This document shows, one piece after another, positions 36,411 through 45,455 of a stretch of 64,000 bases of DNA (position 1 is the stretch's first letter; each line of letters opens with the position of its first letter). The notes beneath the pieces were generated by a model. The model saw only the letters and a list, made by a program, of their open reading frames with translations. It was not told the origin of the DNA and made no database searches. This stretch comes from Catenulispora sp. GP43 (GTDB lineage: Bacteria > Actinomycetota > Actinomycetes > Streptomycetales > Catenulisporaceae): positions 124,001 to 188,000 of the forward strand of contig NZ_JBGCCT010000006.1 in NCBI RefSeq assembly GCF_041260665.1, written 5' to 3'. Both the position numbers and the translations under genes were made by a program.

Positions 36411-39400
36411 ACGCCAAGATCGCCGTCGTCGGCATCGCCTGCCGCTATCCCGACGCCGACTCCCCGCAGCGGCTCTGGGAGAACGTGCTGGCCGGACGCC
36501 GGGCCTTCCGGCGCCTGCCGGACGAGCGGATGCGCGCCGAGGACTACTACTCACCCGACCCCACTGCCCCCGACCGGTTCTACTCCGCCAAGGCCGCGGT
36601 CATCGAAGGGTTCGAATTCGACCGGGTCAAGTACAAGATCGCCGGTAGCACCTTCCGGTCCACCGACATGACCCACTGGCTCGCTCTGGACACCGCGTCC
36701 CGGGCGCTGGCCGACGCCGGGTTCCCCGACGGCGCGGGCCTGAACGGCCGGGCCACCGGCGTCATCATCGGTAACACCCTGACCGGGGAGTTCGCCCGGG
36801 CCAACGTGATGCGGCTGCGCTGGCCCTACGTGCGGCGCACGGTCGGTGCGGCCCTGCGCGAGCAGGGCTGGGACGACGCCGAGCTCACCGCGTTCCTGGA
36901 AACTCTCGAGCAGCGGTACAAGGCACCGTTCCCCGGCATCGACGAGGACACCCTGGCCGGCGGCCTGGCCAACACCATCGCCGGCCGGATCTGCAACCAC
37001 TTCGACTTCGCCGGCGGCGGCTTCACCGTCGACGGGGCCTGCTCCTCCTCGCTGCTGTCGGTGGCCACCGCGTGCGACGCGCTGGCCGCCGGCCGGCTGG
37101 ACGCCGCGATCGCCGGCGGCGTGGACCTGAGCATCGACCCCTTCGAGGTGATCGGGTTCGCCAAGACAGGGGCCCTGGCCACCGGCGAGATGCGGGTCTA
37201 CGACAAGAAGTCCAACGGCTTCTGGCCCGGCGAGGGCTGCGGGATGTTGGTGCTGATGCGGGACGCCGAAGCGCGCGAGCGCGGCCTGTTCCGCTACGCG
37301 ACCATCGCCGGCTGGGGCTACTCCTCCGACGGCAAGGGCGGCATGACGCGGCCGGAGGCCTCCGGGCACCGGCTGGCCATCGAGCGCGCGTACAGTGCGG
37401 CCGGCTTCGGCATCGACGCCGTCGCCTACCTTGAGGGCCATGGCACCGGCACCGCCGTGGGCGACGCCACCGAGCTGCGGGCCTTCTCCGAGGCCCGGCG
37501 CGCCGCCGACCCCGACGCCGCGCCCGCGGCGATCAGCACCGTCAAGGGCAACTTCGGGCACACCAAGGCCGCCGCCGGGATCGCCGGCCTGCTCAAGGCG
37601 ATCCTGGCGGTCCGCCACCGGGTGATCCCGCCGGCCACCGGGCACGTCGACCCGCACCCGGAACTGACCGGCGACCGTCCGGCGCTGCGCGTGCCGAGCA
37701 CCGCCGAGCTGTGGCCGGAAGGCAAGGAAGTCCGGGCCGGCGTGTCCTCGATGGGCTTCGGCGGCATCAACGCGCACATCGTCGTCGAGCACGGTGACGG
37801 CGACCGCGACCGCGACGGCGACGACGACCGAGACACCGGCATCGGCGCCGAGGTCCACCGGCTCGTCCGCTCCCGCCAGGACGCGGAACTGCTGCTGGTC
37901 GACGCCGCCGGGGTCGCGGAGCTGCGCGGCCGGATCGCACAGGTGGCCGCGCTGTCCGGGCGCTTGTCCTACGCCGAGGTCGGCGACCTGGCGGCCACCT
38001 TGCAGGCCGAGACCGCCGACCGGCCGCTGCGCGCCGCGGTGGTCGCGAACTCGCCGGAGGAGGCCGAGCGCAAGTTCGGCAAACTCCTGACACTGCTGGA
38101 CTCCGGCGCGCGGTCGGTGTTGGACTCGGCCGACGGCGTGTTCCTGGGCAGCGCGGCGATGCTGCCGCGCATCGCGTTCCTGTTCCCCGGTCAGGGCGCC
38201 GGGCGCCGGGGCGACGGCGGGGCGCTGCGGCACCGGTTCGCCGAGATCGACGAGCTCTACCGCGCCGCCGGCCTGCCGGCCGACGGCGACCAGGTGGCCA
38301 CCGAGGTCGCGCAGCCGCGCATCGTCACCTCCTCGGTCGCCGGACTCAGGGTCCTGACCCGGCTCGGCATCGAGGCGACCGGCGCGGCCGGGCACAGCCT
38401 CGGCGAGCTCACGGCGCTGCACTGGGCCGGGGCGATGGACGAAGCCGGGCTGCTGGCGGCGGCCGCGGCGCGGGGCCGGATCATGGCCTCGGCGTCGGAG
38501 GGGAACGGCGCCATGGCGTCCGTCTCGGCCGCCGCCGACGCCGTCGAGCCGCTGCTGGCCGGCGAGCCGGTGGTCGTCGCCGGCTATAACAGCCCGACGC
38601 AGACCGTGGTGTCCGGACCGGCCGGCGCCGTCGAGCGGGTCGCGGCCCGGGCCGCCTCCCAGGGCCTGGATGTCGCGCGCATCGCGGTGTCGCACGCGTT
38701 CCACTCCACGCTGGTCGCCCCGGCGGCCGACGCGTTCGGAGCGTGGCTGGCCGAGCGGCGCTTCAGTACTCTGCGACGCCCGATGGTCTCGACCGTCACC
38801 GGCGCCGAGCCCGAGGCCGACGCGGACCTGCCGCAGCTGCTGGCCCGCCAGATCCGCGAGCCCGTCCGGTTCGCCGACGCCGTCACCGCGCTGGCCGCCC
38901 GCGCCGACCTGTTCATCGAGGTCGGCCCGGGCCGGATCCTGCGCGGCCTGGCCGCCGAGACCGCCCCGGCGGTCCCGGTGGTGTCGCTGGAGACCGACAG
39001 TCCTTCGCTGGCCGGTCTGCTGCGCACGGTCGCCGCCGCCTACGTGCTCGGCGCCCCGGTGCGCCACGGCGAGCTGTTCGCCGACCGGTTCACCCGGCCG
39101 CTGCCGCTGGACAAGGAGTTCAGCTTCTTCGCCAGCCCCTGCGAGACGGCACCGGAGGACATCCCGACCGCCGTCGTGACCGCCGGGAACGGCACGGCGG
39201 TGCCCGCCGGCGCGGCCTCGCGGATCGAACTGGCCGCGCCCGAAGGCTCCGCGCAGGGACAGAGTGTGCTGGAGGTCCTGACCCGGCTGGCCGCCGAGCG
39301 CGCCGAGCTCCCGGCCGAAGCCGTCCGCCCGGACAGCAACCCGCTGGACGAGCTGCACCTGAGCTCCATCACGGTCGGCCAGATCGTCAACCAGGCCTGC

Positions 39401-42277
39401 CGCGAACTGGGCCTGGTGCCGCCGGCCACCACCTCGGCGTTCGCCACCTCCACGATGGCCGAACTGGCCGCGATGCTCGAGGAGCTCGGCGGGACCGCGC
39501 AGGAGCAGGACGCCGGACGGCCGCGCGCCGTACCCGGCGTCGGTCCCTGGGTCCGCGCGTTCGCCGTGGACCTGGTCCCGACAGCTGTCGGCGCGCCGAC
39601 AGCATCCGGGGCCGAGGCCGGCGAGTGGCGGCTGTTCGCCCCCGACCGGCATCCGCTGGCCACCGCGCTGCACGAGGCGCTGCGGAGCGCCGGATTCGGC
39701 GACGGGGTTTTGCTGTGCCTGCCCCGTGAAGCCGGCGAGGACGACGTCCTGATGATGCTGCGCGCGGCTCGCGCCGCACTGTCGGCGGTGGACCCGGTGC
39801 GCTTCGTCGTGGTCGGGGAACGGCGCGGTGGAGCGGGGTTGGCCAAGACCCTGCACCTGGAGGCGCCGAACATCGCCACCACCGTCGTCACCCTGCCGAT
39901 GCCGCTGGGGATGTCCGAGGCGCGTGCCGACCGCGCGGTGCACCGGATCGTCGCGGACGTGGCGGCCACCGACGGGTTCAGCGAGGTGCACTACGACTCG
40001 GCGGGGGAGCGGCGCGTGCCGGTTCTCAGGGCTCTGCCGGAGGCTCCCGGGCCTTCGGGGCCGGGCCTGCTGACCGACGCCGACGTGCTGCTGGTCACCG
40101 GCGGCGGCAAGGGCATCACCGCCGAGTGCGCACTGTCTCTGGGTGTCGAGTCCGGCGCCGCGATCGGCCTGCTGGGCCGCTCCGACCCGGCCGAGGACCC
40201 CGAGCTCGCGGCCAACCTGGAACGGATGGCGGCGGCCGGGGTGCGGTTCCACTACGCGCGCGCCGACGTCACCGTCGCCGACGAGGTGAAGGCCGCGGTG
40301 GAGCAGGTCCGGGGCGCGCTGGGCGCGGTGACCGCGGTGCTGCACGGCGCCGGGCGCAACGTGCCCACGGCCCTGGTGAACCTGGACGAGGCCGCGTTCC
40401 GCAGAACCCTGGCACCGAAGATCGCAGGGCTCGAAGCCGTGCTGTCCGCGGTGGATCCGGCCTCGCTGCGGCTGCTGGTCACCTTCGGCAGCATCATCGG
40501 CCGCGCGGGCCTGCGCGGCCAGGCCGACTACGCCGTGGCCAACGACTGGATGACGGACCTGACGCACCGGGTGGCCGAGGAGTTCCCCGGCTGCAAGTGC
40601 CTGGCGTTGGAATGGTCTGTGTGGTCCGGCGCCGGCATGGGCGAGCGGCTCGGTGTGCTGGAGTCGCTGGTGCGCGAAGGCATCGAGCCCATCCCGGCCG
40701 AGGCCGGGGTGGCGCTGCTGTCCCGGATGATCGCCGATCCGGCGGCGCCGACGTCCGCGGTCGTGATGGGACGCGCGGAGGGGCTGCCGACGATCACCCT
40801 GGAACGCTCCGAGGTTCCGCTGCTGCGGTTCCTGGACCGGGTGCAGGTGCACTACCCCGGTGTGGAGCTGGTGGCCGACAGCGACCTGTCCGGCGACGGC
40901 GACCTCTACCTGCCCGACCACTACCTGGACGGCGACCTGCTGTTCCCGGCGGTGTTCGGCATGGAGGCGATGGCGCAGGCGGCCACGGCGCTGACCGGGC
41001 GGGCTCAGGCCCCGGTGCTGGAGGATGTGGAATTCCTCCGGCCCATCGTGGTGCCGACTCAGGGTTCGACGACGCTGCGAGTGGCGGTGCTGGCCGACGG
41101 TCCGGACACGGTCTCGGCCGTGATCCGCAGCAGCGACACCGGTTTCGCCGCCGACCACTTCCGGGCCCGGCTGCGGTACGGGGTCCCGGCGCTGGATGAC
41201 GTCGCGGTGCCCGGCGCCGGAACCGGGCGCCTTCCGCTGGATCCGGCCGGCGACCTCTACGGTCCCGTGCTGTTCCAGGGCGGCCGGTTCCAGCGGCTGC
41301 TCGGCTACCGGTCCCTGGCCGCGAAGTCGTGCGTCGCGGACATCGCCAATCAGCCCGGCGCGCCGTGGTTCGCGCCGTTCCTGGCCGACGAGCTGGTGCT
41401 CGCCGATCCGGGCACGCGCGACGCCATGATGCACTCGATCCAGTGCTGTGTGCCGGACGCGACGCTGCTGCCGGCCGGGATCGAGCGGCTGCACCTGGCC
41501 GATCCGGCCGCGGTGCGGACGCAGGACACTGTCACGCTGCACGGCCGCGAGCGCAGTCGGGATGGCGACACCTATGTCTGGGACGTCGACGTCCGCGACG
41601 GCTCCGGCGCCCTGGTTGAGCGCTGGGAAGGGCTGACCCTGCGCGCGGTGCGCAAGCAGGACGGCTCCGGTCCCTGGACGCCGACGCTGCTCGGTCCCTA
41701 CGTGGAGCGGCGTACGGAGCAGGTGCTGCCGGTCGCGGTGCGCGTCGGGCTCCGTCCCGACGCGCCCGGTGAGGACGGCGGCATCGCGACCCGGCGCCGG
41801 CAGACCGCGCAGACGGTCGGCTGGCTGTTGGGCGGCGAGGCCGACCTGCGCTACCGGCCCGACGGCAGACCCGAGGCCGCCGGCGGGTTCGCGGTGTCCT
41901 CCGCGCACGGTGCCGGCGTGACGCTCAGCGTCGCCGCCGAGGGTGTCACAGTGGCCTGCGACATCGAGGCGGCGACGGAACGGTCCGAGCAGGCGTGGGC
42001 CGATCTGCTGGACCCGGCGGGCCTGGCCCTGGCGCGGCTGATCGCGGCCGACGCCGGCGAACCGCTGGCCACCGCGGCCACCCGGGTCTGGGGCGCGCTG
42101 GAGACGCTGGGCAAGAACGGCCGGGCGCGGGCCGACCTGGTCGCCGACGGGCCCGCCCGCGACGACCGCTGGGTCCTGCTGCGTTCGGGCGGGGCGCGGA
42201 TCGCGACCTTCGCCACGGCGCTGCGCGGGCGGTCCGAGCCTGTGGTGCTCGCCCTGCTCGCCGACGACAAGGAGTAA
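36407..42277 (+). CDS. Enediyne-type iterative polyketide synthase (PKSE)
   Basis: A 1956-residue single-module iterative PKS with the enediyne-specific order KS-AT-ACP-KR-DH-PPTase. KS: Cys212 in 'GACSSSLL', His345 in 'EGHGTGTAVGD', His385 in 'NFGHTKAAAG'. AT: Ser664 in 'GHSLGE', His766 in 'SHAFHST'. ACP: Ser987 in 'DELHLSSI'. KR: 'LVTGGGKGITAE', Ser1362 and Tyr1375. DH: His1505 in 'PDHYLDGDLLFP'. C-terminal phosphopantetheinyl transferase: Asp1852 in 'ACDIE', W1895, E1899 and K1903 in 'WGALETLGKNG'. All catalytic residues are present, so it should be active and self-activating. Known relatives (CalE8, SgcE, DynE8) make a linear polyene on the ACP in the cytoplasm. GTG 36407 overlaps the UnbU stop. 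Confidence 0.96.
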   Translation: MNAKIAVVGIACRYPDADSPQRLWENVLAGRRAFRRLPDERMRAEDYYSPDPTAPDRFYSAKAAVIEGFEFDRVKYKIAGSTFRSTDMTHWLALDTASRALADAGFPDGAGLNGRATGVIIGNTLTGEFARANVMRLRWPYVRRTVGAALREQGWDDAELTAFLETLEQRYKAPFPGIDEDTLAGGLANTIAGRICNHFDFAGGGFTVDGACSSSLLSVATACDALAAGRLDAAIAGGVDLSIDPFEVIGFAKTGALATGEMRVYDKKSNGFWPGEGCGMLVLMRDAEARERGLFRYATIAGWGYSSDGKGGMTRPEASGHRLAIERAYSAAGFGIDAVAYLEGHGTGTAVGDATELRAFSEARRAADPDAAPAAISTVKGNFGHTKAAAGIAGLLKAILAVRHRVIPPATGHVDPHPELTGDRPALRVPSTAELWPEGKEVRAGVSSMGFGGINAHIVVEHGDGDRDRDGDDDRDTGIGAEVHRLVRSRQDAELLLVDAAGVAELRGRIAQVAALSGRLSYAEVGDLAATLQAETADRPLRAAVVANSPEEAERKFGKLLTLLDSGARSVLDSADGVFLGSAAMLPRIAFLFPGQGAGRRGDGGALRHRFAEIDELYRAAGLPADGDQVATEVAQPRIVTSSVAGLRVLTRLGIEATGAAGHSLGELTALHWAGAMDEAGLLAAAAARGRIMASASEGNGAMASVSAAADAVEPLLAGEPVVVAGYNSPTQTVVSGPAGAVERVAARAASQGLDVARIAVSHAFHSTLVAPAADAFGAWLAERRFSTLRRPMVSTVTGAEPEADADLPQLLARQIREPVRFADAVTALAARADLFIEVGPGRILRGLAAETAPAVPVVSLETDSPSLAGLLRTVAAAYVLGAPVRHGELFADRFTRPLPLDKEFSFFASPCETAPEDIPTAVVTAGNGTAVPAGAASRIELAAPEGSAQGQSVLEVLTRLAAERAELPAEAVRPDSNPLDELHLSSITVGQIVNQACRELGLVPPATTSAFATSTMAELAAMLEELGGTAQEQDAGRPRAVPGVGPWVRAFAVDLVPTAVGAPTASGAEAGEWRLFAPDRHPLATALHEALRSAGFGDGVLLCLPREAGEDDVLMMLRAARAALSAVDPVRFVVVGERRGGAGLAKTLHLEAPNIATTVVTLPMPLGMSEARADRAVHRIVADVAATDGFSEVHYDSAGERRVPVLRALPEAPGPSGPGLLTDADVLLVTGGGKGITAECALSLGVESGAAIGLLGRSDPAEDPELAANLERMAAAGVRFHYARADVTVADEVKAAVEQVRGALGAVTAVLHGAGRNVPTALVNLDEAAFRRTLAPKIAGLEAVLSAVDPASLRLLVTFGSIIGRAGLRGQADYAVANDWMTDLTHRVAEEFPGCKCLALEWSVWSGAGMGERLGVLESLVREGIEPIPAEAGVALLSRMIADPAAPTSAVVMGRAEGLPTITLERSEVPLLRFLDRVQVHYPGVELVADSDLSGDGDLYLPDHYLDGDLLFPAVFGMEAMAQAATALTGRAQAPVLEDVEFLRPIVVPTQGSTTLRVAVLADGPDTVSAVIRSSDTGFAADHFRARLRYGVPALDDVAVPGAGTGRLPLDPAGDLYGPVLFQGGRFQRLLGYRSLAAKSCVADIANQPGAPWFAPFLADELVLADPGTRDAMMHSIQCCVPDATLLPAGIERLHLADPAAVRTQDTVTLHGRERSRDGDTYVWDVDVRDGSGALVERWEGLTLRAVRKQDGSGPWTPTLLGPYVERRTEQVLPVAVRVGLRPDAPGEDGGIATRRRQTAQTVGWLLGGEADLRYRPDGRPEAAGGFAVSSAHGAGVTLSVAAEGVTVACDIEAATERSEQAWADLLDPAGLALARLIAADAGEPLATAATRVWGALETLGKNGRARADLVADGPARDDRWVLLRSGGARIATFATALRGRSEPVVLALLADDKE

Positions 42278-42279
42278 CG

Positions 42280-42846
42280 GTGGAGTCCTACTACGAATAC
42301 CGCCACCTGGTGGGTTTCGAGGAGACCAACCTGGTGGGCAACGTCTACTACGTCAATTATCTGCGATGGCAGGGCCGGTGCCGGGAGATGTTCCTGCGCG
42401 AGCAGGCACCCGAGGTGCTGGCGGAGGTCCAGGACGACCTGAAGCTGTTCACGCTGAAGGTGGACTGCGAGTTCCTCGCCGAGATCACCGCGTTCGACGA
42501 GCTCTCGATCCGGATGCGGCTGGAGGACCTGACGCAGACACAGGTCGGGTTCGCGTTCGACTACGTGAAGCTCACCGGCGGTCAGGAGGTGCTGGTGGCC
42601 CGCGGCCGGCAGCGGATCGCGTGCATGCGCGGCCCGAACGGGGACACCCGGCCGGCCAAGGTGCCCGACGCGCTGCGCGAGGCGTTGTCGCGGTACCGGA
42701 TCGGCGCGGTGGCTGCGGCGGCGTCCGCGTCGGCGTCGGCGTCGGCATCGGCATCGGCCTCGGGGCCCGCGTCCGTGTCCAAGGCGCAGCCGGCGGCGGC
42801 CGGTGACCGCGCCGGCGAGGCGGTGCTGCAAGGGTCGCGGCCGTGA
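42280..42846 (+). CDS. Hot-dog thioesterase of the enediyne cassette (TEBC, E10-like)
   Basis: A 188-residue 4HBT-type thioesterase that releases the polyene from the PKSE. The signature 'ETNLVGNVYYVNYLRWQGRC' is diagnostic; Asn17 and Arg35 match by position and spacing (18 residues) the Asn19/Arg37 pair reported essential in CalE7. There is no catalytic carboxylate as in other hot-dog thioesterases, as expected for this group. The GTG start follows AAGGAG, 2 bases after the PKSE stop. After residue about 145 it has an unusual Ala/Ser repeat tail ('AVAAAASASASASASASAS') encoded by a GCGTCG-like repeat, making it longer than the roughly 150-residue family norm. Confidence 0.94.
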   Translation: MESYYEYRHLVGFEETNLVGNVYYVNYLRWQGRCREMFLREQAPEVLAEVQDDLKLFTLKVDCEFLAEITAFDELSIRMRLEDLTQTQVGFAFDYVKLTGGQEVLVARGRQRIACMRGPNGDTRPAKVPDALREALSRYRIGAVAAAASASASASASASASGPASVSKAQPAAAGDRAGEAVLQGSRP

Positions 42847-43427
42847 GCGTCATCGGGACGGCGGCCGTGCAGCAGGAGCGGGAGCAGGGACAGGAGCAGG
42901 AGCCGGCGCCGCTGCGCGACCGGCTTCCCTCCCGGCTGCACGCCACGGCGGATCTGCGCAGCTGTTTCGGGATGTTCGCCACCGGTATCACGGTGGTCGC
43001 CGTCGGCGGCGAGGTGCCGTGCGGCATGACGGCGAACTCCTTCGCCTCGGTGTCGCTGGACCCGCCGCTGGTGCTGGTGTGCATCGTGCACGACGCGGCG
43101 ATGCACAAGGCGATCCTGAGCGAGGGCACGTTCGCGATCTCGGTGCTGGCCGCGCATCAGGAGCCGGTCGCCCGGCACTTCGCCAACCGCGGCCGGCCGC
43201 GCGGGGAGCGGGAGTTCGAGACCGTCCGCTGGTGGCCCGGGGCGGTCACCGGGGCGCCGGTGGTGGCCGACACCCTGGCCTGGATCGAGTGCGGGCTGGC
43301 CGCCGTGTACGACGGCGGCGACCACTCGATCTTCGTCGGCTCGGTCCTGGACATGGGCAAGGGCGGGGCCGGGGACGCGCTGCTGTTCTTCGGCGGCGGT
43401 TACCACCGGCTGGAGCCCGGGGCCTGA
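42843..43427 (+). CDS. Flavin reductase (HpaC-like, E6-like)
   Basis: A 194-residue NAD(P)H:flavin reductase of the FMN-binding split-barrel family: 'CFGMFATGITVVAVGGEVPCGMTANSF' region (FMN binding), 'PLVLVCIVHDAAMHKAI' and the C-terminal 'LLFFGGGYHRL'. Such enzymes supply reduced flavin to a two-component monooxygenase; SgcE6 of the C-1027 cluster is of this type. The GTG overlaps the thioesterase stop (GTGA), so it belongs to the operon. The first about 35 residues are Gln/Glu/Arg-rich and probably disordered. No two-component flavin monooxygenase is encoded in this window. Confidence 0.92.
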   Translation: MSVIGTAAVQQEREQGQEQEPAPLRDRLPSRLHATADLRSCFGMFATGITVVAVGGEVPCGMTANSFASVSLDPPLVLVCIVHDAAMHKAILSEGTFAISVLAAHQEPVARHFANRGRPRGEREFETVRWWPGAVTGAPVVADTLAWIECGLAAVYDGGDHSIFVGSVLDMGKGGAGDALLFFGGGYHRLEPGA

Positions 43428-43763
43428 GGAGCGCCCCCGTCGGAACCCTGGCCTGCCCGGCAGGCCAGGGTTCCGGGGCACAAGTCCGGCATATGCCGAT
43501 GTTCGCGCTCTATCATGTCATGAGTTCTCATGAGCGTGAATATACGAACGTTCACTTATGTTTGTTACGCCCCGATCGGCGCGCGCGGTGCATCAGAGCA
43601 CGTTGGAAGAAGCCTGACGTGATCTAGATGCAAGAGCATTCTATTCGCTCGCAGTTAACCGCCACGCACCCTCCGTCATCGAACGGTGGCGGCGCGTGTG
43701 TGCCAACGGCCGCCAGACACAGGGGGACACTCCGGCCTCGGCCCCGCATCGGAAGGCGGACTC
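43428..43763. promoter_or_regulatory. Control region between the polyketide operon and the MFS pump
   Basis: A 336-bp gap holding the operon terminator (43441-43475) and then an AT-richer stretch with two operator-like dyads: TCATGAG-TT-CTCATGA at 43518-43533 (perfect) and GTGAA-N10-TTCAC at 43536-43555, with a perfect GAACGTTC core at 43546-43553. No promoter hexamers are convincing. The pump gene starts at 43764, so these dyads are the natural site for its regulation, but no regulator gene is adjacent. Confidence 0.5.
43441..43475 (+). terminator. Strong 17-bp hairpin terminator closing the polyketide operon
   Basis: CGGAACCCTGGCCTGCC (43441-43457) and GGCAGGCCAGGGTTCCG (43459-43475) are perfectly complementary around a single base, effectively a 15-16 bp stem with a tight loop. 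It lies 13 bases after the flavin reductase stop. No U-tract follows. Confidence 0.85.
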
Positions 43764-45455
43764 ATGACCGCAACCCAACGGTGGACCACCGCCGTGGCCT
43801 GGACCATGATCGCGACCGCCGGCGCCGACAACCTCGGCGTCAACACGGCGCTGCACTCGATCCAGGCCACCGGCGTGGCCTCCGCACCGACCCTGCTGTG
43901 GGCACTGCTGGTCCACCTGCTGGCGTTGGTCGCGGCGCTGTCCGCCGGGGACCGGATCGGCGCCCGCGTGGGCAACCGGCGTGCCCTGATCGCCGGATCG
44001 GCGCTGTACGCCGCGTCCTCGGCGGCGTGCGCGCTGGCCACGCACGGGATCGTGCTCGTCACGGCGCGGGCCGGCCAGGGCGCCGGATCGGGCCTGGCGG
44101 TCGGGGCCGCGCTGGGCCTGATGAACCTGGCGTTCCCGGCGGACTCCCGCGGCACCGCGGCGCACCGCGTGGCGCCCGGCTTCGCGCTGGCCCTGGTCGC
44201 CGGGCCGCTGGTGGACGGCGCCGTGGCGGCCGGGCCCGGCTGGCGCTGGATCTTCGCCGCGGACGCCGCGATCGGGGCCTGCGCGGCGGCGCTGGCCTGC
44301 CGCGCGATCCGGCCGGACCGGGGGCGGGGCGGGCAGCTGGACCCGGAGGGCACGCTGGCCGCGCTGGTCGCGGCCGGCGCCCCGGTCTGGGCCCTGATCC
44401 GGGCCGAACGCGTCGGCTGGGCCGCGCCGGAAGTGCTCGCGCTGGTGGCCGCCGGAGCTGTCGCCCTGGCCGCGGTGCTGTGGTGGGACACGCCGTCCGG
44501 GCCGCTGCATCGCTGGAGGTTCCTGGCGGCCAACGCCTCCGACCTGTTCTTGTTCGCCTCCGTCTACGGCACCGGCTTCCTGGTCGCCGCCGAGCTGCGT
44601 GGCGACGGGGGTCGTGGGGGCCAAGGGGGCCAGGCGGGCCTAGCGGGCCTAGCGGGCCAAGCGGGCTACGGCGGCCACGGACCGCTCGGGATCGGCCTGC
44701 GGCTGATGCCCTGGACCGTGCTGATGGCCGGGGCGATGATCTGGCCGGCGCGCGGGCGGTTCCGCCGGGAATGGGTCTCGGCGGCGGGCTCCACGCTGCA
44801 CGCCGTCGGCCTGGTCTGGCTGGCGTTCCTGGCGCCCTCCGGACGGCTGTCGGGGACCGCGGCGATTCCGTTGGCGCTGTCGGGGATCGGCGCGGGTCTG
44901 GCGCTGTCCCGGGCCCGGATCGCCGGGCTCGGCCGGACCCGGCGGGAGCAGCCGGGCCGGGCGGCGGCCCTGCTCGGCGCGCTGCCGATGGCCGGGGCGG
45001 CGGTCGGGATCGCGCTGATCGCCGTGGCCGCGCACGCCAGCCGGACCGGCGTTCCGGGGCCGGACCGCGCCGCGCGCACGGCGCTGTGCTGGGCTGCCGG
45101 GCTGGCGCTGGCCGCGGCCGCGGCGATCCTGGCCGTGCCCCGGGAACGGGATCCGGCTCGGGGGCTGCCAGGGGTTCCCGGGCAGTCGGGGCGGTCGGGC
45201 CAGTCGGGCCAGTCGGGGCAGCCCGGGCAGCCTGGGCATTCCTGGCAGCCCGGGCGGCGCGGGGGCGCGTGGTCGGCGCTGAAGCCGATCGCGGCTCCGG
45301 GTTCGCCCAAGTGGGGGCCGGTGCGGGGGGTTCAGGAGACCATCTGGCGGACCCAGGTGCGGCTCGCGGAGCTGGGATGGCTGCTCACCGCGCGGAGCGG
45401 TGGTTGTGGTGGTCGCCCAGCGGCGTCCAGGAGGCGATGTGCCGCGCCGCGGTGA
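43764..45455 (+). CDS. MFS drug-exporter (DHA2-like) with Gly-X-Y-rich loops
   Basis: A 563-residue transporter with about 12-14 membrane helices; motif A-like 'GDRIGARVGNRRALIAG' follows helix 2 and 'RAGQGAGSGLAVG' follows. It resembles drug:proton antiporters, and MFS pumps are typical export/self-protection genes in enediyne clusters. Odd features: two collagen-like Gly-X-Y runs, one in a loop near residue 285 ('GGQGGQAGLAGLAGQAG') and one near residue 475 ('GLPGVPGQSGRSGQSGQSG'), from tandem DNA repeats. The start ATG 43764 follows GGAAGGCGG. The last 71 bases overlap the convergent AhpD-like gene. Confidence 0.85.
   Translation: MTATQRWTTAVAWTMIATAGADNLGVNTALHSIQATGVASAPTLLWALLVHLLALVAALSAGDRIGARVGNRRALIAGSALYAASSAACALATHGIVLVTARAGQGAGSGLAVGAALGLMNLAFPADSRGTAAHRVAPGFALALVAGPLVDGAVAAGPGWRWIFAADAAIGACAAALACRAIRPDRGRGGQLDPEGTLAALVAAGAPVWALIRAERVGWAAPEVLALVAAGAVALAAVLWWDTPSGPLHRWRFLAANASDLFLFASVYGTGFLVAAELRGDGGRGGQGGQAGLAGLAGQAGYGGHGPLGIGLRLMPWTVLMAGAMIWPARGRFRREWVSAAGSTLHAVGLVWLAFLAPSGRLSGTAAIPLALSGIGAGLALSRARIAGLGRTRREQPGRAAALLGALPMAGAAVGIALIAVAAHASRTGVPGPDRAARTALCWAAGLALAAAAAILAVPRERDPARGLPGVPGQSGRSGQSGQSGQPGQPGHSWQPGRRGGAWSALKPIAAPGSPKWGPVRGVQETIWRTQVRLAELGWLLTARSGGCGGRPAASRRRCAAPR

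Noticed and set aside
36551-41908. Very long open frame antisense to the polyketide synthase
   Set aside because: It mirrors the codon bias of a verified PKS with all catalytic motifs on the plus strand; the antisense translation is low-complexity Arg/Gly/His/Gln with no domain.
42700-42790. Possible CRISPR or iteron array
   Set aside because: The repeats are GCGTCG-like triplet-phase codons for Ala-Ser with no spacers.
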